Source of the DNA: a virus
DNA length: 39,220 bases
Virus record (IMG/VR): IMGVR_UViG_3300025276_000071
Span: 1 to 39,220 of that record
Strand: one strand, 5' to 3'
A program made the position numbers and the translations under genes. Below are positions 25,032 through 31,953 of this stretch, one piece after another; within the stretch, counting starts at the first letter, position 1, and each line of letters begins with the position of its first letter. The notes under the pieces were generated by a model. That model worked only from the letters and a program-made list of their open reading frames with translations, had not been told where the DNA came from and ran no database searches.

Positions 25032-25310
25032 TGTACCACCAGCGCGCCTCATACCGCTAAGTATCTGATTTAAAAGGGCGAGTGCCCGATGATGAATGGT
25101 TCGACCATTCGTGTCGATGCCGGACAGCGATTCGCGCCTCGTTAAATATTCCTACCTTTTCAACCACTTAAGTACATGTTCCGATAAATCCTTTTTTTCG
25201 GAACATGTATTATTCCCCTTACATTTCCTTATACTTCTTCTTGTTACTGTACCAATGGTACAGATTTGACGATAATTAATGTACCAAATGATGAAGTGGA
25301 GTGTACCAAA
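25032..25310. other. Intergenic region, probable attP and integrase control
   Basis: No credible gene lies in these 279 bases. TGTACCA occurs at 25032, 25248, 25280 and 25302, and on the other strand at 25256-25262. The 17-base perfect inverted repeat CTGTACC-AAT-GGTACAG spans 25247-25263. Another inverted repeat, ACATGTTCCGA/TCGGAACATGT, lies at 25174-25184 and 25198-25208 with a T-rich 13-base loop. A GATAAT at 25271-25276 could be the integrase -10. Repeated short sites around an integrase start are typical of arm-type binding sites in attP, which is the basis for this inference. The core crossover sequence cannot be identified without the host attB. Confidence 0.55.
25043..25140. repeat. 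CGCGCCTC direct repeats around a structured element
   Basis: CGCGCCTC at 25043-25050 and again at 25133-25140 flank two hairpins: GGGC-GAGT-GCCC (25076-25087) and ATGAATGG-TTCGA-CCATTCGT (25092-25112, with one G-T pair). No U-run follows, so a simple intrinsic terminator is unlikely. It could be a small structured RNA, part of attP, or the 3' end of the late transcript. Confidence 0.4.
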
Positions 25311-26342
25311 GTGGGGTCTATACAGCAGCGTGGAAGTTCATGGAGAGCGATTGTTAGAAAGGAGGGTGTGAGTGTTACTAAAACTTTCCCGAAGAAAAAA
25401 CTAGCCAGTTCTTGGATCAGAACAACGGAAGAAGGAATCGTTACTGGTAAATATAGACATCTTGATGACACAAACTTTGGCGTGTTATGTAAGCGTGTCC
25501 TGCTTGATATGGTTGAGATAAAAAGAGCAACTAAACAAAGACCTTTGGGGGAGTCTACGGTCAGAACCATTGAGGCTGTGCGGAAGTCACTTGGCGATTA
25601 CAGCTTGGATCAACTAACAAAACAGGTTCTGACCGATTACGGAGTCGGTAGAGGTGTGAAACCTTCAACGGTAGCTCGTGACTTCTCGCATATATCAGTA
25701 GTGCTAGACCATGCCCAGATTCGATTCGATGCAGAACCACTGCTCGGAGAATTTCAACTCGCAAGAAAAACATTGAAAAAACTAGGTGTTATCTCTGAGT
25801 CTGATCAACGGGATCGTAGAGCAACTGATGAAGAGATTGATTTGATCGACGCGCATAAGGGGAGGACATCGTACAACTTGGGTTTGCTTGCTCGTTTTTC
25901 TGTTCTTACCGCTATGCGGGCGGGTGAGCAGATGGGGGTTAAAGGTATTATGTGGTCAGACCTGCACGACAACGGACAGACCGTTTTAATTCGTCAAAGA
26001 AAACACCCGAAGAAAGCGCGAGATGAACTTGTACCTTTGTTGCCAGAGGCGCAGGACATCATCGAAGTAATGCGGATGTTCACAGGTAAGAACAAACAGA
26101 TATTTCCGTTCAGCCCAAACTCAGTAAGTAATCAATGGAGAAAGTCTAGGAACCGTGCGGCAGTGATCGATCTGCGTTGGCACGATCTGAGGCATGAGGG
26201 TGTTAGCCGCCTGTTTGAGCGCGGCTTCGATATTATGGCGGTGTCGAGGTTCTCAGGTCATAAAGATTTAAACACACTGAAGCGATACACCCATGTTAAT
26301 CCGCTCCAGATTTTAGAGTCTAAAGGTTATTTAAAGACTTGA
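25311..26342 (+). CDS. int: Tyrosine recombinase integrase
   Basis: This 343-residue site-specific recombinase would integrate and excise the phage. The N-terminus, GSIQQRGSSWRAIVRKEGV with TKTFPKKKLASSWI, is the arm-binding domain. A core-binding helical domain covers about 55-150. The catalytic domain has R203 (TAMRAGE), a Lys in the RKHPKK region (about 231-235), H291 and R294 (HDLRH), H317 (SGHKD) and nucleophile Y326 (RYTHV). I chose the GTG at 25311, with GGAG 9 bases upstream, because it gives the usual short start before GSIQQRGSSW. A TTG at 25266 would translate through the TGTACCA repeats. It converges with and overlaps DUF3310 by 16 bases. Confidence 0.9.
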   Translation: MGSIQQRGSSWRAIVRKEGVSVTKTFPKKKLASSWIRTTEEGIVTGKYRHLDDTNFGVLCKRVLLDMVEIKRATKQRPLGESTVRTIEAVRKSLGDYSLDQLTKQVLTDYGVGRGVKPSTVARDFSHISVVLDHAQIRFDAEPLLGEFQLARKTLKKLGVISESDQRDRRATDEEIDLIDAHKGRTSYNLGLLARFSVLTAMRAGEQMGVKGIMWSDLHDNGQTVLIRQRKHPKKARDELVPLLPEAQDIIEVMRMFTGKNKQIFPFSPNSVSNQWRKSRNRAAVIDLRWHDLRHEGVSRLFERGFDIMAVSRFSGHKDLNTLKRYTHVNPLQILESKGYLKT

Positions 26343-26620
26343 GTCTCAACTAACTTCCCTAAATACCACGCGGCTTTGCGGAGATCCTCAACCTGCTTGG
26401 TTTTGGATTCGCTTTTATATCTCCACCTGTGAAGATATTTTTTAATATTCCCTTCAAGATAATACTCATAGCCATCGCCGAGATTGTCCTTTAAATAATC
26501 AATGCACTCAATGCTGCCACTGTTGTAGTGGGCGGGGTGGCTTACATCGTCACCGCCCGTCGGCTTTATCGGTTCGGTTGTGGTTTGTGATCTATGCCAT
26601 TGGTTGTTATTTGATTTCAT
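26327..26620 (-). CDS. DUF3310 family protein
   Basis: This 97-residue protein has the DUF3310 hallmark HPAHYNSGSIECIDYLKDNLG, then YLEGNIKKYLHRWRYK and DLRKAAWYLGKL. Members are widespread in phages near replication genes. Some are annotated as nucleotide-kinase-like, but to my knowledge no function is settled. It is the last gene of the leftward operon and its 3' end overlaps the integrase 3' end on the opposite strand. Confidence 0.82.
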   Translation of the reverse strand: MKSNNNQWHRSQTTTEPIKPTGGDDVSHPAHYNSGSIECIDYLKDNLGDGYEYYLEGNIKKYLHRWRYKSESKTKQVEDLRKAAWYLGKLVETQVFK

Positions 26621-26631
26621 AAATTGTAATC

Positions 26632-26838
26632 TCAGTTTTTAGTTGTAAATTTATTGAAGCCTTCAAGTCTTTTCTGTTCAAAGTAGTAACTGACAACTTG
26701 TTTATCAGCCACTCTAAACTTACCGAGTTTGTAGGTTGGAATGGGAAATGTTTCATTATGCAAAGCATTGTGTAAGCCTTTGGTACTCATACTCATAAGC
26801 TCCGCTAACTCAACCATTGTGTAATATGGTTTTTCCAT
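26632..26838 (-). CDS. AlpA/excisionase-like DNA-binding protein
   Basis: This 68-residue protein has a winged-helix-like pattern of the MerR/AlpA type. YYTMVELAELMSMSTKGLHNAL gives a turn-helix, then FPIPTYKLGKFRVADKQVVSYY gives the wing and recognition region. Such proteins act as excisionases or small activators. Its place beside the integrase region and directly after the repressor favours an excisionase or directionality factor. The start overlaps the repressor stop (TAATG), so it is translationally coupled to the repressor, which is odd for an induction-only function. Confidence 0.65.
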   Translation of the reverse strand: MEKPYYTMVELAELMSMSTKGLHNALHNETFPIPTYKLGKFRVADKQVVSYYFEQKRLEGFNKFTTKN

Positions 26839-27542
26839 TATTCGACCCCATCCAAGAATAAAGGTATTTTTTTATTTCCAACCTTCCAGCTTTGGGCGCT
26901 TTTGTTGTATTGTATTTTCAACTTCCAGCTTGCTCCGCTGCGATTACCATGTTGTTTCAGAATGTCGGGTGTGATCCACACAAAGTCATACATCAACGAA
27001 CAGTCAAGCTCGGGGTGTTCATCTTTTAATTCAGGCCATCTGTGAAGAGGCAATGCCCCTATAAGGCTTACGCTGTGGTCTGGCATCGGTACTGTAATGT
27101 TGCCGCATGTACTATTCTCATGTTCAAACACACTTACAGCTAAATTTCTCTGCACACCATGACCTATGGCATGGATATCGGCTCTATCTGCTACGTCATC
27201 GACGAACGCGACGTTGTAATTCCTCCCAATCATGAACGAGATGAGCGCGTGTACAGCCCCGCTATGGTTTGAGTTGATTTTTTTCAAATTAGAGAACTCA
27301 AGCTCAGAAGTGCCAAGTGCTAACCAAACATATTCAACATCTAATAATTTCGATAAACGAATTATCATAGGTTGGCGTGGTTGTGTGTCTCCTGATAACC
27401 ATTTTCGTACCGCCTCCTGACTAACTTTCATTTGTTTAGCTAGTTCGGTTTGTAAGCCTTTCCCGTAATCTGGAATGTCGGGGTGTTCTGCGCATGCCAG
27501 TTGTAATCTCTCAGAAAATGTAGTCACTTTTGAATTTACCAT
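26838..27542 (-). CDS. CI-like XRE-family repressor without S24 domain
   Basis: This is a 234-residue protein with an N-terminal XRE helix-turn-helix: GLQTELAKQMKVSQEAVRKWLSG (about 29-51), then QPRQPMIIRLSKLLDVEYVWLALG, as in lambdoid repressors. The C-terminal 150 residues show no Ala-Gly/Ser/Lys self-cleavage pattern of LexA/S24 repressors and are not recognised. Induction by simple RecA-aided autocleavage is therefore doubtful. It is encoded at the distal end of the replication operon but has its own promoter. A copy of the dispersed 15-bp site covers its start codon, suggesting autoregulation. Confidence 0.8.
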   Translation of the reverse strand: MVNSKVTTFSERLQLACAEHPDIPDYGKGLQTELAKQMKVSQEAVRKWLSGDTQPRQPMIIRLSKLLDVEYVWLALGTSELEFSNLKKINSNHSGAVHALISFMIGRNYNVAFVDDVADRADIHAIGHGVQRNLAVSVFEHENSTCGNITVPMPDHSVSLIGALPLHRWPELKDEHPELDCSLMYDFVWITPDILKQHGNRSGASWKLKIQYNKSAQSWKVGNKKIPLFLDGVE

Positions 27543-27552
27543 TTTTAGTTGT
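27538..27552 (-). promoter_or_regulatory. Operator-like site over repressor start codon
   Basis: The + strand 15-mer ACCATTTTTAGTTGT has the perfect right half AGTTGT and a left half similar to those at 68-82 and 36568-36582 (ACCA start). It spans the repressor start and lies where the transcript would begin. Negative autoregulation is inferred. Confidence 0.45.
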
Positions 27553-27559
27553 AATACAC

Positions 27560-27588
27560 TTTATACCCCTTTACTTCGGTTTTCTCAA
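27560..27588 (-). promoter_or_regulatory. Repressor maintenance promoter (putative)
   Basis: On the minus strand TTGAGA (27588-27583) and TATAAA (27565-27560) are exactly 17 bp apart, each five of six to consensus. The predicted start of transcription is only about 10 bases before the repressor ATG, so the message would be almost leaderless. The promoter overlaps the helicase 3' end. It would let the repressor be made in the lysogen while the replication promoter is off. Confidence 0.65.
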
Positions 27589-28923
27589 GGACTCAACAAC
27601 ATCAAGTAGTAAATCTTGTGTGTCTGTTTTGCACATCAATGCCGACAGCACGTTTTGGTCTGCGGTGTTGTCAGCCAATATATGCAGCACCCGTACAGGT
27701 TTGGTTTGACCCTGCCGGTGAAGTCTCGCGTTAAATTGTTGATAGAGTTCTAAGCTCCATGACAATCCATACCAAACAATGAGACTGCCGCCTTTTTGAA
27801 GATTCAACCCATGCCCTGCCGATGCGGGGTGTGCTAGAAGGATAGGTATTTGACCATCGTTCCATTTGTCCAGAATAGTGTTATCTTTTTCTATGACAAC
27901 AGCCTGTGGAAATTCCCTTTTCAATATTTCTAAATCTGATTTAAAACTATACGCGATGAGAAGCGGCTCATTAGTTGATTCTACAATTTCTCGTAGTGCG
28001 TCAAGTTTTGCGCTGTGGATCTTAATGAAGTCGCGTTCTTCAGTATATAGGTTCCCGTTAGCGATCTGGCAAAGCTTGTTCACTTGCACAGCCGCGTTTA
28101 CAGCAAGGATATCGCCACCATCATAGGCAACTAAAAAATCTCGCTTCATGTCGTCGTAAACTTTTCGCGCTTTAGGTGGTAGAACCACGGGGATGTTTAT
28201 ATCTACGCGCTTCGGAAGGTCGATATAATCATCAGCCTTCATTCGCAGAACAACATCGCTAACAGCTTTGTGAATAGCGTCAGCGCGGTCGGGTTTAACT
28301 ACCCACTGGTTCCATTGTGGGTTGCCGACCAACGTGCAGTATTTTGTCAGGAATTTTCCACGGCTGTTTTCTAATCGCTCACCCCTATCAAGCAAGAACA
28401 TCTGAGGCCATAGTTCCAACAATGCGTTCGGCGCTGGTGTGCCTGTGAGTTGAACCATACGAGAAACTTTACCCAGCACCTTACGCATCGACTTCCATCG
28501 CTTGGAGGTGTGAGCCTTGAATGAACTACTCTCATCAATCACCACGCAATCATAGGGCCAGCGATGATGACCGAAATGTTCAACCAACCACGGTATGTTC
28601 TCTCGATTTATTATGTGCAGGTCGGTGTCTTCATCTAGCGCAGCTAACCTCTTAGATTTTGACTTTCCGGCTATGACTGTGTGACTCAGGGTTATGTGCG
28701 TCCAGTTAGCTATCTCTGCGGGCCATGTATGGGTGGCTACTCTTAGTGGGGCGACGATTAACGTCTTGGTTATTTTCTTATCTTGTTTTAGATCTGTCAG
28801 GGCTGTGAGTGTTGATATGGTTTTACCTAAACCCATGTCGATCCACAGTGCCGCTTTAGGGTTTTCTATAACGAAATCAACAGCGCGTTGTTGGTATCCG
28901 TGCAGGTTCTCTCTGGTCAGCAT
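27571..28923 (-). CDS. SNF2-type SF2 helicase
   Basis: This 450-residue DNA-dependent ATPase is of the phage replication type. Motif Q/I is GYQQRAVDFV then MGLGKT (30-35). Motif II is DESS (130-133), motif III LTGTPAPN (159-166) and motif VI QQFNARLHRQGQTKPV near residue 400. The order VRR-NUC then SNF2 helicase recurs in many phage replication modules with DUF2800, DUF2815 and polymerase A. The start overlaps the VRR-NUC end. It probably remodels or unwinds DNA during replication or recombination. Confidence 0.9.
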   Translation of the reverse strand: MLTRENLHGYQQRAVDFVIENPKAALWIDMGLGKTISTLTALTDLKQDKKITKTLIVAPLRVATHTWPAEIANWTHITLSHTVIAGKSKSKRLAALDEDTDLHIINRENIPWLVEHFGHHRWPYDCVVIDESSSFKAHTSKRWKSMRKVLGKVSRMVQLTGTPAPNALLELWPQMFLLDRGERLENSRGKFLTKYCTLVGNPQWNQWVVKPDRADAIHKAVSDVVLRMKADDYIDLPKRVDINIPVVLPPKARKVYDDMKRDFLVAYDGGDILAVNAAVQVNKLCQIANGNLYTEERDFIKIHSAKLDALREIVESTNEPLLIAYSFKSDLEILKREFPQAVVIEKDNTILDKWNDGQIPILLAHPASAGHGLNLQKGGSLIVWYGLSWSLELYQQFNARLHRQGQTKPVRVLHILADNTADQNVLSALMCKTDTQDLLLDVVESLRKPK

Positions 28924-29180
28924 AGGATTGATTTACCTTCTTCAATGTTGTCTATGATGTGAACTGTCCAACCCACTGCCGCTAATCTGCGGTGAATCGC
29001 TTCTTGGTATGGTGTTGGTTTTTTCTTGGGTGCTTTAAATTCAACGATGATTAACTCACCGCCTTTGAAGTACATACGATCAGGCACACCCCGTTGTGAT
29101 GGTGATACCCATTTGTAAGATAACCAGCCATTAGACTTTGCGGCTTCGGTGACTTTTTTTTCGATATAGGACTCTTTTAT
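28917..29180 (-). CDS. VRR-NUC nuclease with apparent AUA start
   Basis: This 87-residue nuclease-fold protein is clear. E7 (SYIEKKV) is followed by YKWVSPSQRGVPDRM with D34, VEFKAP with E47 and K49, and then PTPYQ. This is the PD-(D/E)XK arrangement of stand-alone VRR-NUC proteins. The open frame has no ATG, GTG or TTG near its start. ATA at 29180-29178 stands where the Met should be, 8 bases after a strong AGAGAGG. It overlaps the polymerase stop TAA as ATAA. A -1 slip at the A run before that stop, giving a fusion with the polymerase, is the alternative. Its stop overlaps the helicase start. Confidence 0.85.
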   Translation of the reverse strand: MKESYIEKKVTEAAKSNGWLSYKWVSPSQRGVPDRMYFKGGELIIVEFKAPKKKPTPYQEAIHRRLAAVGWTVHIIDNIEEGKSILC

Positions 29181-31072
29181 TTTCGATACCTCTCTGACTC
29201 ATAGCCTTCAGCATCGATGGGTATGCCTTTCGCCCATTGCGGTAGAACGCACATTAGTTTTTCAAATTCTTCAAGCGAACCGAATTTGTTCGGCACATCA
29301 GCGACGATTTCATCGTGAACGTGAAGGACAACTGGGTATCCCGATTTCTCTAAACGAAGCACCGCCTCTGCCAGCAGATCTCTGGCAACGGCTTGTGTTA
29401 TCGATTGAACCAGTGAGCCCCCATAGCATTTAATCTCACCCCATTTGTGGGTGTGATTGTTCATCCCGCTGTACACAAGATCCATACCCCTGTCGCCCTG
29501 CACCATCTTGGCTTCTGGGAATGATAAAATTCTTCCACTGGGTAATTTAAAAAGAAGGTCGCCACTAACAAATTTGAAAAAACCCTTAGCCGCAGGAAAC
29601 TCTTTTCCTTTGTAACTAACAGCGTTTCGAGCAGCACGTTCTGTTGCTATCCACAGGTTCTTGATCGGTCTATTAGCGTCACGCCAATCGTTACGAATTT
29701 TTAATGCTTGATCTTCAGACACCTCAACGCCGTAAGCCTCAGACATCTTCTGGAACGCACGAACACCCCCTTGATAACCCAATGCTAATGTCGCGACTTT
29801 TCCGACAAAACGTTGGTCGTAATCCACATCTTCATAACTGACGTTGTACATCTCAGCCGCTGTAAATTTGTAGATGTCTTTACCGTCAGTAAATATCTTC
29901 AGAACTGATTTGTGATCTGCAAGCCAACCCAATACTCTAGCCTCAATCGATGAGTAGTCAGACACGATCAGTCTGGAATCATCTGAAGCTATGAGCATCC
30001 CGCGCAGACAACTCGCTAACGACTCCATCGGTTCACCGTCAATCTTTTCGGGATCACGGTGTTTCATTTGATCAATAACTTCATCGACATCATCGATGGT
30101 TGGACGTGGTAGGTTTTGCGGTTGGAAGTGTCTGCCAGACCAACGACCTGTTGCAGCACCGTGATACATCAACACGCCGTGAGCCCGTCCATCTTTACCC
30201 AATACCTTCTGCATCGAGTCGTATTTTTTAGTGCTGGATTTCGACAAGGCCCGCCTAATTTGCAAAAACCGCTTTACGATGTCTGGGCAACTATCATCGG
30301 CAAGCGCGGCAGCAATGGCTGCTTTGTCGTAACCAGATAGTTGATATCCTTGTGATTCACACCACTGCAACGCTTTAGCGCGTGAGCCAGTGGAATCCAT
30401 AAAACCATCGGTAATATGAGTCACCTGAGCGTTAAGTTTTATAGAGTGTTTTTTGATAATCTCTAGAGCGTTACAGATAGCGTCACGATCAAGCCGAACA
30501 CCACGCCAGTTAATTAGCTGATCGGTTTCCCAGACATCATTCTCTATACCTCTGAGCCTGCGAAGTCTCTGACGGATCTCACGTTCAGCAACCACATCTT
30601 GTAGACAGTAATCGCACAACTCTTTGAATAATTCTGGATCTCTTCTACGCTCCCCTCGATATGGTTTGCAAAGCCGCTGAATCAATAGTTTGCCGCGCTT
30701 TGATTTTGCGGCATCGCCGGTGAGACCTAATGCATCGCCACACTTACCAAGTGCGCGGGGGTAAGCTTGGGCGGCTGCTAGGGCAGCGGTGTCACTCCAC
30801 TGTGATATCGGGACTTCAGGCCAATTCAACACCTGACACCAAATAGACATCTCAAAGAACGAGTTCCACGCCCAGAGCGTTGCGCCGTTGTTGATGTGTT
30901 CAAACAACTCTGTCGGCTTACCCATGTCGGGCGTCCACAGGTGTGGCTTGCCATCATCAACTACCCACGCCAGACATAGAACCTCGGTGGTAGGGTGGTC
31001 GGCGTATGCATACGCGCCCGCCTTAAATATGTCGCACTCACTGTATGTTTCAAAGTCGATAGATATGTTCAT
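29177..31072 (-). CDS. polA: DNA polymerase family A with exonuclease domain
   Basis: This 631-residue replicative polymerase has an N-terminal 3'-5' exonuclease: D6 and E8 in SIDFETYSE, a WAWNSFFE exo II-like region near 67-74, and YCLQD at 155-159. The polymerase domain has motif A VSDYSSIEAR (D372), motif B RFVGKVATLALGYQGG (R421, K425, Y433) and motif C HVHDE (D587, E588). The start at 31072 is chosen because its ATG overlaps the upstream stop (ATGA). The in-frame start 7 codons earlier is inside the upstream gene. It probably copies the phage genome together with the primase-helicase encoded to the right. Confidence 0.92.
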   Translation of the reverse strand: MNISIDFETYSECDIFKAGAYAYADHPTTEVLCLAWVVDDGKPHLWTPDMGKPTELFEHINNGATLWAWNSFFEMSIWCQVLNWPEVPISQWSDTAALAAAQAYPRALGKCGDALGLTGDAAKSKRGKLLIQRLCKPYRGERRRDPELFKELCDYCLQDVVAEREIRQRLRRLRGIENDVWETDQLINWRGVRLDRDAICNALEIIKKHSIKLNAQVTHITDGFMDSTGSRAKALQWCESQGYQLSGYDKAAIAAALADDSCPDIVKRFLQIRRALSKSSTKKYDSMQKVLGKDGRAHGVLMYHGAATGRWSGRHFQPQNLPRPTIDDVDEVIDQMKHRDPEKIDGEPMESLASCLRGMLIASDDSRLIVSDYSSIEARVLGWLADHKSVLKIFTDGKDIYKFTAAEMYNVSYEDVDYDQRFVGKVATLALGYQGGVRAFQKMSEAYGVEVSEDQALKIRNDWRDANRPIKNLWIATERAARNAVSYKGKEFPAAKGFFKFVSGDLLFKLPSGRILSFPEAKMVQGDRGMDLVYSGMNNHTHKWGEIKCYGGSLVQSITQAVARDLLAEAVLRLEKSGYPVVLHVHDEIVADVPNKFGSLEEFEKLMCVLPQWAKGIPIDAEGYESERYRK

Positions 31073-31353
31073 ACGAATGGCCGGCGTAACCATTCACACG
31101 CGAACGTGACATCTTCATCGGCTACTACTCTTCGTCCGAATGGACGTTTTGTGCGTTTTTTCTGGTCGAGGTCTTTATCCTCGATACAGACATCGCTGAG
31201 ATCCAATGCCCGTTTTTTCTTCATCCCCATTCGATTCTTTAATAATTGATAGGGTATCTCCGCAAGGTCTGCGATCTCTTTAACGATCACACGTTTACCT
31301 TTTAGATCTGGATATATATCACCATTGTATTTATAGCTGAGTGTTGCTTTCAT
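31069..31353 (-). CDS. Small hypothetical replication-operon protein
   Basis: This is a 94-residue basic protein. The segment VIVKEIADLAEIPYQLLKNRM (about 22-42) resembles a helix-turn-helix, so DNA binding is possible but unproven. I chose the ATG at 31353, since GAGAGG lies 6 bases upstream. A longer in-frame start would run into the terminator hairpin. It is coupled to the polymerase gene by an ATGA overlap. It is the first gene after an intra-operon terminator. Confidence 0.68.
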   Translation of the reverse strand: MKATLSYKYNGDIYPDLKGKRVIVKEIADLAEIPYQLLKNRMGMKKKRALDLSDVCIEDKDLDQKKRTKRPFGRRVVADEDVTFACEWLRRPFV

Positions 31354-31366
31354 GTTGCACCTCTCG

Positions 31367-31394
31367 AAAAAAAGAGGGGCTGACACGCAGCCCC
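31367..31394 (-). terminator. Intrinsic terminator inside the replication operon
   Basis: On the minus strand GGGGCTG pairs with CAGCCCC (arms 31388-31394 and 31376-31382) around CGTGT, followed by TC and seven T's (31373-31367). It is a textbook Rho-independent terminator sitting between DUF2815 and the small gene before the polymerase. No alternative promoter is obvious between it and that gene. It should lower or gate expression of polymerase, helicase and downstream genes. Confidence 0.85.
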
Positions 31395-31404
31395 ATTAAT
31401 TAAC

Positions 31405-31953
31405 TCAGCTTAAAAAATCATCGTCAGCCGCATCAGCAGCTTGTTCAGAACTAATATCATCAAACACATCGTTCATTTTTACGCCGCCGCCGCCGAACGA
31501 ATCGCCATCTTTTACGAATTGCAGTGCAAGAAGGTTGCAGTTCACACGCTTGCCGAATTGGTTGTTTTGAATCCAGATAGATATAGCAGCGTTGACATAG
31601 CAGCCTGCGTAAATCTTCTCGTCTTCTTCAACCAAAGGTGTGCGGTCACGATCGATAACAGTGGGGCGTTGACGAGTAGAGCAGCTCACAAACATGCTGT
31701 TTTCATAGCCGTCATAGGCTTTATCGTTTCCATCCCCTAAAAAGGTTTTTAAGCCTTTAGGAATCTCACCATTAAAACCAACTGTTGCAGCTTGTTTAAT
31801 AGCTTTCTTCAGCATAGCTATCTGCTCCACATCTGCATCTTTATCGAGCAGCAGGTTGGCGGAGTATTTAGCTGTCTGGCCTTCCATGTACGATTTCGGA
31901 GTCCATAGTTGTGGGAAGGATAAACGAACGTTTTTTAAAGTAATTGTACTCAT
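31405..31953 (-). CDS. DUF2815 family protein, probable ssDNA-binding
   Basis: This 182-residue protein opens ITLKNVRLSFPQLWTPKSYMEG, then KYSANLLLDKDAD. Its centre contains YAGCYVNAAISIWIQNNQFGKRVNCNLLALQFVKDGDSFG, all typical of DUF2815. Family members neighbour DUF2800 and polymerase genes and are thought to bind single-stranded DNA; that function is inferred. The acidic C-terminal tail (DAADDDF) is like that of single-strand binding proteins. The start overlaps the DUF2800 stop (ATGA). Confidence 0.85.
   Translation of the reverse strand: MSTITLKNVRLSFPQLWTPKSYMEGQTAKYSANLLLDKDADVEQIAMLKKAIKQAATVGFNGEIPKGLKTFLGDGNDKAYDGYENSMFVSCSTRQRPTVIDRDRTPLVEEDEKIYAGCYVNAAISIWIQNNQFGKRVNCNLLALQFVKDGDSFGGGGVKMNDVFDDISSEQAADAADDDFLS

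Noticed and set aside
26632-26646. Operator copy TCAGTTTTTAGTTGT at the AlpA-like gene end
   Set aside because: It fits loosely but is made of the last codons of a gene with no promoter nearby, so chance is likely.
29161-29168. Frameshift error in the A8 run (minus strand) hiding an ATG start for VRR-NUC
   Set aside because: Removing one A would join an upstream ATG frame but would replace the family-typical KESYIEKKV start, which is intact in the present frame.
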